From positions 28,118,001 through 28,182,000 of the forward strand of contig OX463824.1 of NCBI GenBank assembly GCA_949825045.1: DNA of 64,000 nucleotides. Direction: 5' to 3'. Of this stretch, positions 33,895-45,476 are shown piece after piece. Under the pieces are notes generated by a model. That model did not search any database. It saw only the letters and a list, made by a program, of their open reading frames with translations, and had not been told where the DNA came from. Position numbers and translations under genes: made by a program. Source of the DNA: Argyresthia goedartella. Lineage: Eukaryota > Arthropoda > Insecta > Lepidoptera > Argyresthiidae. Every line of letters begins with the position of its first letter. Position 1 is the first letter of the stretch.

Positions 33895-34090
33895 ACCTTT
33901 CAACTTGGGCAAAAATGCTTTTGTTTGTCTGTACGGATGTTCTCCTCTAGAGGTCGCATTTTCCAACCGATTCTCGCGAAATTTTGTGAGCAGGTTCGAT
34001 AATTATATGGAATATATTGTCGATTTCGTTTTTGTAAATTTTTCAAAGTGGCGGAGATATGGGGATTGATAATGTATATAATATTCCCAA
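33895..34090 (-). repeat. R1-rep, copy 2 (minus)
   Basis: Inverted match to 40940-41130: GGGCAAAAATGCTTTTGTTT, CAACCGATTCTCGCGAAATT, GTAAATTTTTCAAAGTGGCG. Confidence 0.6.
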
Positions 34091-34550
34091 ATGGCTTGAC
34101 AGATTTTAACAAATGAGGTGTTGTATTCGTGGAGACGGTGATAGTGAGGTAGGTGTTTCGGTGAAAAGTCAATAGGTTGGATTGAAGATCGGAAAATGTA
34201 GTTTACAAAGGTATTGGCGTGGCTACTTTCATATACTCGTTTCTATGTTAGAAGTTCAGTTTTCAACCAACGTCTGATTTAATACCACCCGTCGCCGCAG
34301 CGATAACAAGGCCATCAAACAATTAAGGCAAATGAGATAAGTCATCCGTTCAAGTTCATCTAACAATACGTGGACTAGTCACCACATTGCTGCTCGAGGA
34401 ATGTTGATGAGACGATACGCGACCGACGAGACATCTGGAGCGAGCATTGTCTTGACGCGCTCACTATCTGGGGAATGCTCGGAGCTAATTGGCTGAGGTA
34501 TGTGGCATGGCTGGTGGAAGAAGGTGTGGGTATAGAACTAGAAGGGTATA
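34091..34550. other. no gene recognised
   Basis: Non-coding spacer before a SINE1 copy. Confidence 0.4.
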
Positions 34551-34802
34551 GACTCGGATAGCCGAGTCGGCAATGTCCCTGCCTACGAAGCCAAGGGTCC
34601 CGGTGGTTCGAGTCCCGGTGGGGGCAAATATTTGTTTGATGAGAACGGATGTTTGTACCCTAGTCATGGTTGTTTATCTATCTAAATATAATATTAATCT
34701 ATCTAAGCATGTGTATCGTTGTCTAGTATCCAAGATACAGGGAATCCTAGTTTGTGGGCTAGATAAATGTGTGTAAATAGTGTCCAAGATATTATGTATT
34801 AT
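34551..34802 (+). mobile_element. SINE1, copy 3
   Basis: Starts GACTCGGATAGCCGAGTCGG, B box GGTTCGAGTCCCGG, body ATACAGGGAATCCTAGTTTG, ends near ATTATGTATTATAG. Confidence 0.87.
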
Positions 34803-35264
34803 AGTAATGGGTCTTCTGAGCAAGGCCACATTCTCCTTCCAAGAATTGCTTTATCGTCGCTGGGTATCTGATGATTTTGTTTTACTTAGGCTTTTTGGAT
34901 CTCCAAGTCAATGCAGAAGATATAAATTGATCTCACAGATATGTATGTTAGAATCAAATTCTTTTATGTGTGTAATAATTCTGATAACTTTTGGTTTTTA
35001 ATTAACGAAACCAAGATTCTAAACTATCACAAAAGTTTCCAAACCAAAAGCAGAAAACTTTCCAAACCAATACCTTTTCGCATTCAGTGAACGAGAATAG
35101 ATGTTCTTGGCGAACGTAAAAGTTTTCCAATAAGAATTAGAAATGTTGAGAGATGCTAACTTACTAGTTACAAAAAGACTGGCGTTATCCCGCGTCTTCG
35201 TCTGCGTAGTTACACTTTTTGGTCTCATTTTTTACGGTTGTGTGAGTGTCCTTGTGTGTCGAAC
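34803..35264. other. no gene recognised
   Basis: AT-rich non-coding spacer. Confidence 0.4.
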
Positions 35265-35400
35265 CAACCGTCAGAAGTTTTACAACTGCCCTATTAGAGC
35301 CTCTGCCTCTGAGGCATCTTTACTACTATCACCGTGCATCGATAGTAGCCGGGGCCATCAGCTTAACTTGTCATCCGAAACACGGGAACGCCCGAAACCA
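35265..35400 (-). mobile_element. SINE2b body fragment (minus)
   Basis: On minus: CGTGTTTCGGATGACAAGTT, AAGCTGATGGCCCCGGCTAC, matching 57990-58050 (GTGTTTCGGATGACAAGTTA, GTAGGTCCCGGCTACC). Confidence 0.65.
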
Positions 35401-35734
35401 ATGCCACATAGTATCGGCACACCCATGGCATAAATGGCCTATCAAAATGTAATAACCATCCCAATTCTATTTATAACTCTCTTCCCTGTAAAAATAAATT
35501 TAAAAGCCACAGTAAAATTTTAACTTCTAAGACCTACTTTTACTTTAGAGCGCCTTTAAACTTTATACAAACTCTTCCTTCTTGTTGCCTCCTTGGTTAC
35601 TTTTACTCGGAATCATCAAGTCCAAAGAGTTCCACACTGAAAGCAACAAAAAGTATTTGGCGAAAGTTAATTAGATTTTTAGATCTAAACCCCGTCGACA
35701 CCGTTCTGTTATCACCTAGTATATAGTGCATCAG
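35401..35734. other. no gene recognised
   Basis: AT-rich spacer, nothing identified. Confidence 0.4.
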
Positions 35735-35955
35735 AAGGGGTGTAGTAAAATTTTAAAGGGGTTATTTGAGACATCCTTCTGAACATCTTATTAGGGAGCT
35801 GATTTAATATGAGCAACTTAATTTTTCACATTACGAAACTAATCGGTGGCACTAAGTCCAATACGTAAAAGTGAAAATAAAGTTGCTCATATCAAATCGG
35901 GTTAATAATAATTGCTCAGAATGTCCCAAATAACCATTTTAAAACTACACCTTTT
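35735..35955. mobile_element. foldback MITE, about 220 bp
   Basis: Long imperfect inverted repeats: AAGGGGTGTAGTAAAATTTT, GGTTATTTGAGACATC and ATATGAGCAACTTAATTTTT on the left are mirrored by AAATAAAGTTGCTCATAT, GAATGTCCCAAATAACC and AAACTACACCTTTT on the right. Confidence 0.8.
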
Positions 35956-37847
35956 ATTTACAGCCTGTGTTTGTGGTCATAGTCTGCTTAACCGCGATAT
36001 TTTTAAATATCGAATAATGTTCTGTTTCATTCATAGCAATGTGACGATTTCAAATGTTTTCCAAGACTCTGGGAAACAAATATGAGAACAAATCAATGAT
36101 GCAAATTAAGAACACATCCCAGTTAAATTCAAAATTTTAAAGTGTTTTAGACCGCCTTTAGGGCCTGATTTCTGAAAAACCGTTGCTAAGTCCAAATTAC
36201 AGCCGTCTATCGTTACCTGTTTGTCCCCTGCGATGATGAATCAGTCAATCAGTCAGGACTTGTTCATTTACAGAAAGAGCTACCATATTATCCGTGAAAT
36301 GCCACAGAACAAACACCGGCCCCGTTTGCGCTTCGAATGAAAAGCCAGTTCATGGAAATCCACATAAAGAAATCGCTTGATATTTTTTGCAGAGCTTCCA
36401 AACTATTTTTCTGCCAGCGGAATAGACTGGTCCCTCGCTCAGTTATGCAGCTTCAGCTCTATCAGTCGAGAAAGACCTCTATTTCTGAGAGAGAAAGGGC
36501 TGTGACACCTGCATGGTCGTGGCAGCCAATGGTACCAGACGAATAATCGTTGTCATTCAGTTCACGCCACACTGCATCCATGCCTGCGCGGTGAAATGTT
36601 TCACCTGGAATTGTGGTACTTCAGCTGTTCATTTATTTATTCGCGACACACAGCAATTTCTATGCAAGTATTTCGAAAAGTAAGACCAACAAGACATGAA
36701 TACAACGGGATTGTACTGTGGTAGTCATTTATATCAATATACATAATTTTCGCGCCTTTTCAAAAGAGGGGTAGGCAGAGCTTGCTTGCTACGATCTTGG
36801 CATACTCTAGGCATATCTTTAGCTTCACATTCATAAAGTCTCCGTTCACGCCTGTCGGTCACCTCTGGTTCTGAATGATTCAACGGCGTAAGGCGATACC
36901 TCGTCCATGCAAAAGGTCCCCGTTACTCCAGGCGGAAAGACCCGCAGTGTGAGAGGGACGGAATCGGAAAAAATGTCATAACGTAGCGCTAAACCACAGA
37001 AAATTTGTTTAAAAATAAACGACGCCATTTTGTTAAAAAGTTTTTTAAGGAGAGTTTACGAATACATAATATCTACATTTTGAACGCAGACCCACAATGA
37101 AATTATTTAGGATTTCAGAATTACAGAAAAAATTAAACAATTTAGAGGTGTTTTCATAATTAAATTCTATCGAGAAAATTTCGTCCAATCGCATTTTCCC
37201 TTAGTGAGAATCTTAATCAAATTCTCAATCAACGTTAAACCAAAAATCAAATCTGTAGATGACTTCATGGTGGAGTAAATAAATGGATACAAAAAAAAAA
37301 CGCAATTTTTTTTCCGTATCACCTTAATATTATAATAACATAAAAGTTCCGGCCATCTCGCAGGTATATGTTTCACCTGATTCCGATGCAAACTCATATA
37401 TTTATTATTAAATGTATTATCTATATATCAAATACCATATGCCGCCCCGGTCGTATCACGTTCCCGGCGAAATATATCTGAAAACTCATCCCGGCTTGTA
37501 ATTCCGTTTCCATTACCTCTGCAACATTCATTTTTCCGGTAACCTGACCCAACCTCGCAGCTCCGCGTGTAGTCTGCGGGCAATTTCCCGGTAACCTAGC
37601 ACACCCCTGATGAAAGTGATGAAAGTAACAGGACTGAGCACGCCTAAAATGTGGATAAATAAAATGAAAATATCTTGCGTTTCACTAAAACATATTAATT
37701 TGACACACGAAACTAAGGAATCCGTGCCGAGCGAGAGCCAACAAATAAGGCCGTGTGTCCCGCTCGCACAGTTCCCATACTAAATAAAGGTAATCAGTGG
37801 TAGGATAATATTTTATGGGACGACTGATCTAATCATGCATAAATTGC
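35956..37847. other. 1.9 kb without a recognised gene
   Basis: No coding motif. 36940-37290 is an unnamed repeat whose inverse lies at 14640-14960. Otherwise AT-rich intergenic-type DNA. Confidence 0.4.
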
Positions 37848-38203
37848 TTTATCTACACACGTATCATAAACCCTCTTTACTGCGTTCAAAAACCGCACGT
37901 TACGACCAGCATGTTATATTACTTGGTAAAAACTCATTTCTTATCTGAATATATTCTGATTCCGGCATATTATGACTTTCAAATTTCGAACGCCGACGCC
38001 CACCTGCGTGCCGACCCTAATTTGTCTGTGAAGTTGGTACTACTGAACAAGCTAAACAAGTGCAGAGCAATTATCAATGCCACCATGCCGGTCGAACATG
38101 CGGTTCCTGAACGCATCAAAGAGAGCTTATGATATGTGTGTAGATAAACTAGTGTAAGTGACTGTACATAATTAGGCATTATGTATCAGTCACATAAACT
38201 ACT
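37848..38203 (+). mobile_element. HEL element, copy 5 (cleanest copy)
   Basis: 5' end TTTATCTACACACGTATCAT at 37848; subterminal inverse GATATGTGTGTAGATAAACT at about 38132-38151; 3' hairpin at 38158-38193 with arms GTGACTGTACATAA and TTATGTATCAGTCAC; terminal ATAAACTACT at 38194-38203. Body shares CAAATTTCGAACGCCGACGC and GCGGTTCCTGAACGCATCAA with other copies. No ORF. Structure fits a Helitron2/HINE-type end, and 5' and 3' ends differ. Confidence 0.7.
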
Positions 38204-38282
38204 ATTATAAGATTCAAATCAGTTAATAATTTTACTAAGATTGTCAGTAAAATAAATTCTTACTAATATTATGTCATTAATT
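38204..38282. other. spacer
   Basis: AT-rich spacer between the HEL element and the long hairpin. Confidence 0.4.
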
Positions 38283-38365
38283 TATCCTTATTAGTAATAT
38301 TTATAATCTGTCTATTATAAATATTACTAATAAGGATATTATTAGTAATATTTATAATATACAGA
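38283..38365. repeat. perfect 25-bp hairpin, 6-base loop, plus third arm
   Basis: Arms 38283-38307 and 38314-38338 are exact inverses around CTGTCT. A further direct copy of TATTAGTAATATTTATAAT follows at about 38340-38359. Confidence 0.9.
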
Positions 38366-39096
38366 TTATATATTTTTTTTTTAATTTATTTATTTATTTA
38401 CACAAAATTTTACATAGTTACTCATTATGGGAACACCACTTAAACCACTGGGGTTTGTGTGTGGTGTGAATACCACTAATAAGATAATTATTTTTTACTT
38501 CTTGCTGGTATCCTTTTCGTATGTGATGCTAAACATGCTGAGTGATGTTCGATGTAGGGTGAGTATGCTTCACCAAAGAAAAACCAAAAACGTTACGATC
38601 AATATGCAGTAAAATGCCAACAAACACCACCGCGGCTCCGTGTTTAAGCAAATTCGTTGGTTAATGGTGTATTTTTTTACACAGTGGACTTATAATTCCT
38701 ACACTTCTACAGTAAGACATTCAAAATCAAAATCAATTTGCTAAAGTATTGGTTACAGCGGATATCAGTTTTTAATTTTATTGCATTAATGTATACCTAA
38801 TCAGTTCTCTCCGCCTTTACGAAACGAACCGGTAGACACCAGATTTGACCTCCTAGGACCAAGGAAACGCGACTAATCGCCAAAAAATTTACCCCTACTT
38901 TGCTCAAACTTCTGATTCTCGGAAAATTCAAGCACCTGAAATTCAATTTAAAATTGGACTTTCTTCTTCAAATTATTGCGCAAAATAAAACTTATATCGC
39001 ATTATAATAAAGCCTTTTGTCCGTCAGTTGTAACATTTTTTTTAATATGTATTTATATCGAAAGCACGCGAGGTCTACTGTTCTCACAGAACCCAC
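38366..39096. other. no gene recognised
   Basis: AT-rich non-coding sequence; one 61-codon frame without motif. Confidence 0.4.
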
Positions 39097-39196
39097 TAGT
39101 TATTATAATTAATAAGCATGAATAAATAATTACAAAATTATTAACAGCAAGGTCTGTGTTGAGCAAGATTACCCCATACAGTCCCGTCATTTAAAA
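39097..39196 (-). mobile_element. Jockey-type LINE 3' fragment (L-B), copy 4
   Basis: TTATTATAATTAATAAGCAT, TTATTAACAGCAAGGTCTGT, CATACAGTCCCGTCATTTAA match 16240-16325 and 20110-20205. Cut at CATTTAA, where the mariner-like coding sequence begins. Confidence 0.75.
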
Positions 39197-39690
39197 ATTT
39201 TTTCGTCCGAAAAAATAATTTCCCGATGCTTTTTTCCCGCGTACCGCTTCAACAAAGCGCGGCATCTCTTCAGTCTCAGGTCCATTAAACGAGCGTCCAA
39301 ACGATGTCCTGTTTTTCTTCGATATGCCCTAAGCCCTAAGTCTTCATTTAACACCCTTTTCACCGTGGTCCTGATTAACCCCATCTGAAGGGCCAACAGT
39401 TTCTGCTTACGTATGGGATTTCTTTGAATTCGCGCCTTCACAGCTTTTATCACTGCTGGAGTCCTAACAGAGCAAGGGCGACCACTTCTTGACCTGTCAT
39501 CTACACTAGAGTCTTCATTGTATCGTTTTATGGTACGATAAACGAATCTTTTGTTTATATTCAAATTTTTCAGTAAGTCGAAAATCTGAATTGGCGCGTA
39601 ACCGCAACGATGCAACGTAATAACTGTGACACGGTCTTCTTTAAGTGTCCACTCCATATTTAAAAATGAGGAAAATTCTAAAAAGTACAC
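39187..39690 (-). pseudogene. Tc1/mariner-superfamily transposase, N-terminal half
   Basis: 167 codons. The N-terminus MEWTLKEDRVTVITLHRCGY (from about residue 12) starts a helix-turn-helix domain, followed by FVYRTIKRYNE, the linker DDRSRSGRPCSVRTPAVIKA, a second HTH-like region (RKQKLLALQMGL, RTTVKRVLNEDLGLRAYRR) and the first catalytic aspartate in IIFSDEKIF at the end. The DDE/D triad needs two further acidic residues, which are missing: the frame runs out at a junction with LINE fragment L-B. The second Met (MEWTL) is the more likely start. A candidate inverted-repeat end is near 39790-39805 (minus CACAGTCAGGTCATAAGTTC after a TA). Inactive. Subfamily (mariner vs maT-like) not decided. 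Confidence 0.87.
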
Positions 39691-39806
39691 ATTTTTATTT
39701 TCATGAAAAATTCGAAATTCGAATTCAATAAACTTTTTTGTGGCCAGCGTTCTAAATTCAAAAGTTTTTATTGTGTGACAGAACTTATGACCTGACTGTG
39801 TATAAT
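39691..39806 (-). mobile_element. 5' untranslated region and probable inverted-repeat end of the mariner-like element
   Basis: On minus it runs from CACAGTCAGGTCATAAGTTC to the transposase start. The flanking TA fits Tc1/mariner target choice. The other end is lost, so the terminal repeat cannot be confirmed. Confidence 0.45.
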
Positions 39807-40844
39807 AAGATTTAATTAGGATAATCCTACTCTTACCATCGCTCAGAGCCAGATAAGTTAGGCGCGGGCTGTACCCTTAGCAAATATGAGATAACGTAGC
39901 AATATTTAGTGAAGTAATGCTCAAAATCATTACGAACCAAAATTTAATTTAGCTTTAACTCCGCTCGCATATGGGTCCCTGTGCGTGCGGGGTTCGGGTG
40001 AGAGCAGCGGGAGGTAGCGGCAAACTCGAAGCGAACAGCTAGTGCCTATCTTTTAAATAAATATGTGGATGAAATATTTATTTGACGAACTCAATTCGAC
40101 TGTAGTTCCTAAGTGGATGACATCTTTGGTCACCCTACTCGGAAAGAGACAGATGGCCGTAGTTTGATTGTCCTTATCGGCACCTTATTCCGTCCACCGT
40201 ACTCAGTCCAGTTTGGGTAATACGTCCCTGGAAAGTAATTAAATGTTTGGCACCGAATGCAATGGGTAAGTCATTAAATTGGACCGCAGTGCTGTGTTTC
40301 ATATCGCCGGCGGGTCCGATAACTTGCTATTGCTCAAATGCAGTATTAGTGGGAGCAAATGCGTTTTGAACTGCAAATCGCATCAGCTCTACGGAAATGC
40401 GATTTTCTTTAGTTGCGGTAACCATCATGGTAAAATATGATGATTCTTTGAAGACATCTTCTGTGCAATGTGAATGTAGAGTCATCAAGTTTCCCGTAAT
40501 CATTCTAGTATCAGTATACTTACTTGGAAGGGATAAAACCGGACCTTATTAAAATGTTGACAAGGGAAACCTCATATAGGAGTCATATAAAAGTCGTATA
40601 AAGATGGAATCCTTTAATTGGCTGTAGTAAATAAGTAATTTAATTAAGAGAATTAAACTGTACTGCTCTTGGTTTTCTAAATAAATAAAATAAAATAAAA
40701 TATAATTTTGGACAACCCTAAACTAGCGGCTCTGTGAGCTTGTAGACCTCGCGAGCGACACAGGTATTTGCGTTTCTTTTTAATTGTTTTCTACCCCCCC
40801 ACAACCCCGGTGTATCGGAGGAACAAGTAAATTCATTATAAGAA
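39807..40844. other. 1.0 kb without a recognised gene
   Basis: Non-coding; a short AAATA-type run at 40678-40700. Confidence 0.4.
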
Positions 40845-41165
40845 CAAATAACCCGACTGTATTTAATTTCGATACCACATACAAACTTATGAATGCAACT
40901 GGTTACGTACTATGGAGTATGAAAGCAGCTGCACCAATACATTTGTAACCCCATTAATCTGCCATTTTGAAAAATTTACAAAAACTGTACTGACAAAAAA
41001 GCCATATTATTATCGAACCTGCTACGAAATTTCTCGAGAATCGGTGAACCGATTTCTGAAGAAATGCGACCTTTATATGAGAACAGCCGGTGTCCCGGAC
41101 AGATGGGAAAGCATTTTTGCCCAGGCTGAAACGGAGCCACTTCGTTCCTCGGTCAATAAATCCAC
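40845..41165 (+). repeat. R1-rep, copy 3
   Basis: AACAAATAACCCGACTGTAT, GATACCACATACAAACTTAT, GAATGCAACTGGTTACGTAC, TTTTTGCCCAGGCTGAAACG. Best copy of the family here; a 93-codon frame across it is not thought to be a gene. Confidence 0.65.
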
Positions 41166-42619
41166 GGTTCAAACTCCAAAGCGTATATTTTAAATATTAT
41201 ATCCGTAAAGAACTCCAATGTCGACTTCTTTCACCTTGAAGGTTTCTCCTTGGCGTGTCCACACCGCGTTCAGTTGCCAACCGGGTCTTCGTCAGATGCA
41301 TGTTTTTCAGCACACCCAGCCCCGCAGACCAATTTGGCAATGATATTGGCGCTGGAGGAAGCCAAATGGTTATTGCCAAGGTTGAGTTCAAGTGTTCCTT
41401 GAAGAGCCCATTTTTCTTCTTGTACTGCCAATTTCTTTGTTATTGAGAGAATTATCGCTATGTGTCGTGTCGCCATTTTGAGCAAATATGTTTGTGCGAG
41501 CTTTCGCGACAAATGCAGAACATATCAACAGCAACCGTAGATGACTGAAATATTAGAATCTACTTTTGTTTTTTAGAGCATTTAAAATGAAAAATCTGGC
41601 GAGAAAACCTTATTAAATAGTGCCAGCAGAGTGTGCGTGCTTCTCCGCTGCGGAGAGCTATGATAAAAATGCAAAGCTCTCTGAGCCGCAGTAAAAGGAA
41701 ACTTTTCCGTTCCGAGCGCGAGCTTCTGACTCGTTAGCGATGCATTTTGCTGTCCGTGCTTATTGGGGTCTGTTCACTGCACGAGCTTAATCTTGGATTG
41801 CAGGCTGAAGCATTTCGAACATTTATATTAATTAGCCTCTAACTATTGGAAATGTGTCCCTCGGAACAAGCAACATCTGTAAAAGCAAGAAAATATTTTA
41901 AGGCCAGTGTTGATTGTGATGAGTGATGATGGACTGCAGCTGAACCGCTGAACCTTTTGCTTGCCAAGGAATGTGTCTTCTGTTTGTCGGTTTCAATTAT
42001 TTAAACGAACGCACCAATGCTTTTTACACGAATAAACAGCATTTGCCTGACTCTATACCATACATCCCCGATTGGGATAAATCCCATCTATGGAGAAAGT
42101 TCTATCTGCAATGTTAGGACTGCAGGTTGGCACTGGCACAGCCTCATTGACCGAGCGACCGCGACGCGTCCAGTTTCGAGATAGGCCAAAAATGCTTTTG
42201 ACCGTCAGTCCTCGCCTGCAGGTCGCATTTTTCATGAAAATTGGCACACAAGTTCCTTGATTTTATTTAAAATTTAAGTCGATCGCAATTTTTTATTGGC
42301 GGGGACGACGGATTTCTATTAGGCGCACTAAGGACTTCATTCTACACAAGATGTTGCGAGAAAAAATCCAAAAGGGGTTTGGTGGAGGGGGGGATAAGGG
42401 GGTAAGTTAGCTGTAGCGTTACGGATTTTCAATTTTTGAAATTGAAGCGATGTCTACGGTTCTCTCAGAACTACTGGTTGTATTGTACGGCGAGCTTAGT
42501 GGTTTCACAGTAAAGTTTCATCTGTTCGTTGTTTCCACTGCTCTATCAGTGTGTGGGTGTGATTCGAAGTTTGATTTTGTTTGACTTCGTTCCATACATG
42601 CGGGTGAGTTGGAGATTAA
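41166..42619. other. 1.45 kb without a recognised gene
   Basis: At 42180-42330 a diffuse resemblance to the R1-rep/ACGGACGG-type repeats (AAAAATGCTTTTGACCGTCA). No exon or RNA gene found. Confidence 0.4.
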
Positions 42620-42879
42620 AATAATAATAATAATAATAATGTACCTTGGGCACTATTTACACACATTTGATCTAGTCCCAAACTAGGATTCCCTGTATCT
42701 TGGGCACTAGACAACGATGCACATACTTATATAGATAAATATTATACTTAGATAGATAAAACAACCATGACTAGGGTACAAACATTCTCATCAAACAAAT
42801 ATTTGCCGCCACTGGGACTCGACCCGGGACCCTTGGCTTCCTTGGCAGGGTCACTGCCGACTCGGCCATTCGGGTCGTC
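42620..42879 (-). mobile_element. SINE1, copy 4 (minus)
   Basis: (TAA)n tail at 42620-42640, AACTAGGATTCCCTGTATCT, inverted B box GGGACTCGACCCGGGACC, head end CGGCCATTCGGGTCGTC at 42879. Confidence 0.87.
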
Positions 42880-44584
42880 AAATAACCGTTTTGGTTGTGT
42901 AGCCCTAAAATGGTGCCTCGGAGGCCGCCACCGCGAGCTCGTGATCGTCGGTGAGCTCGTATTGGTCGGAGCTAGACTAGAGCTGATGCCCCAAGATCGA
43001 TACAAATGGTAACGAGAATGGGCAGATTGGGACCAATAGCGTCAAGATGTATGTCGTTGTATAGGTATTTTCAATAGGAACAGCTTTTGTTATGACAGCT
43101 TTGTTGACACAGTTGTCCGTTCAGAAATAAATGGCATATAACTTACGATAAAAAAAGCGTTATTTTGCTGTGCATAGTACTTTTATTTTGTGATAAGATA
43201 ATACAGTGTAAACTTTTTATAACGAAACTCAAGGGACCGAGCATTTTTATCGTTATAGAGAGTTAACGTTTATATGGAGTGAAGAAAGAAAAACAACTAA
43301 ATTCACAATATTTTTTTATATGTACTGAGAGCTCTAGTCTATAGGTACCCTGCTCAGGAGTAGAAAGCAGGATGAGATAATGATTCTCGTTCTTTATATT
43401 ATTTCTCTTGGGAATGTGGTATTATGAAGTCGTTTAATAAATGTTATAGGTATTCTGGGTCCCCTAACTTTGAATTAGGGTAGTGTTAGCAGTTAGGTCG
43501 TTTGGTCAGATATTAAATGAATATTCTTAGGGATCACCACGCCATACAACCCTCCTGATCGGGCCTGGATACCGGTTAGTAAGTCTATTACACCTCTAAT
43601 CAACAGCGTAAATATAGAGGTAGTTATTAAACTGTTCACTGTGTTCAACAGTCGTTCCACGCATAATTACTAGCGGCCCTGTGGGCAGTAGACCTCGCTA
43701 ACAGGGGGGACTGTGAACCAATTTATAGGTAAGTATTTTAGATTCAATCAAAATCAAGTAGTAAAGTAGCTCCACCAATAACTTTGCAAACTACATTTTG
43801 CGATTTAAAATACAATCTATTAACTTTTCACGAAAATAGTTAGTCTATTTCACCCACTCCCATGGTCTGTATAGATCCTCTTTACTAATCCGTCTCCAAC
43901 TTCGAGGAGTCCAAACTTGGTATGTTTTGTAAATATTTCTTAGATTTTTAGAAAACAGGCGGCCGAAAAGTAATGTTATAGTTATAGTATATTTTTAGAA
44001 CCGGATCACGAAGCCCGTTAATTTGATACCCCACACGATAGGTTTTAGAAAAAAAAACCCATACAAAATATTCATGACGTCTTAACTCCCCCCCAAGGGG
44101 AAAATCGAGAAAAGCTCTCAAAAAAAATCTTTTAATTTAAGGAACACGTGTGCCAAGTTTTGTGAGGATCGCTTGAAAACTGTGGCCCCTAGACCGGAAC
44201 TGACAGACACACATAGAGACAGACGAAAGCAAAATCGGCCTCCTATCTTGTCGAAATGGAGCCCTTCGCTCTCTTCGCTCGCTCGGTCAATAATTTGATT
44301 TACATTTTCCCACAACATCCTTGTATAGGTGACGTTTCTCCAATAATTCAATCAGGCCTAGCATCGTTGTTTAACTATGAAACAAATAGTTTTATTACCC
44401 CAGCGCCAATGATCCCCCAAGTTTATATTGGAGTTGTTTATTATGAACAAACTAACTTACCACAAATAATAATATTGTGTTTTATTTACGTTTTCATTGC
44501 GTGAAATAACTAATTACGAAATAATGTAAACCTTTTTGGGTCAATATCTGGTTTGAATGAATGAATAAGTCATTGTTTTATAAA
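42880..44584. other. 1.7 kb without a recognised gene
   Basis: Non-coding. 44090-44290 has GACAGACACACATAGAGACA and reads like a diverged member of the lepidopteran GACGGAC repeat group. The 82-codon frame at 44256-44504 has no motif. Confidence 0.4.
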
Positions 44585-44912
44585 GGGTTTCTCGCTTGCT
44601 TCTCACACAGGAGATGCAGGTTCGATTCCTGACCATGTACTAATGGGATAATTAATTTATCTTAAGTACATTATCGGACGTTCAGTGTTTCGGTTGAAAC
44701 GCTAAGCTGCACAGAATACTTAATGGTAATACGTAGCTGTAGGTCCCGGCTACTATCGCTACGTGGTAGTGGTCGTAAAACCTCTCCACCAACTCGCACT
44801 GAGCCAGCGTGGTGGAGTATGGCTTAGTCTTACTCGTATCCGGGTAAAGCCCTGGGCCCCTCGGTGGGGACATTAATGGGCTACATTTATTATTATTATT
44901 ATTATTATTTTA
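44585..44912 (+). mobile_element. SINE2b, copy 1
   Basis: Head GGTTTCTCGCTTGCTTCTCA with box B GGTTCGATTCCTG, then CGGACGTTCAGTGTTTCGGT, AGGTCCCGGCTACTATCGCT, ACTCGTATCCGGGTAAAGCC, CCCCTCGGTGGGGACAT and a long (ATT)n tail. The tRNA-like head lacks its first bases here. Confidence 0.8.
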
Positions 44913-45476
44913 TAAAGACTTGTCGGTACAATTAGAAATAGATTTAATAATTAACAAAAATTATACCTACTACCTAAGCAATTCAACGCCGGATAAGACA
45001 TGGACAGAATAAATATCAAAATGCAACGAATACGTCGTCATCGAGTCAAAACATGGCTTTCCTGGAGCGCGCTTTTGGAATACTTAAGCAATTTATTCAT
45101 GCTTACAACAAAGCAACAGAGCTAATGTAATAACAATAATGCAGCTGTAGCGATTTCAAACAACAATACATGATCGAACGATTACTTACACGTTATGTTG
45201 ATTGTGCGGTGAGGAGCGCCAAGAGAAATATTTACGTTCCCGTGCCGAACTAAATGGAATCGGAGTCGAGCCGAGTTGGTGTGAGTTGCCAGAACCCAGA
45301 TATGTTTACAAAAATAAAATACCGTCTTACGCAAAAAGTGGAATTTCGCTCAGTATCAGTCACGCCGTGAAGGAATTTTTTATTACCGCGTCCAAATTCT
45401 TGATTGACCTCAAAATCTCAGGAGGTGGACTTCAAATACAACTTATGATGGCATTCTCTACACTCTCTGTGTCGGT
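44913..45476. other. no gene recognised
   Basis: A 95-codon plus frame (45202-45489) is the only open stretch; no motif, and it runs into the foldback element. Confidence 0.4.

Noticed and set aside
39187..39690. Active transposase
   Set aside because: Only the first catalytic Asp is present and the rest of the DDE/D domain is missing.
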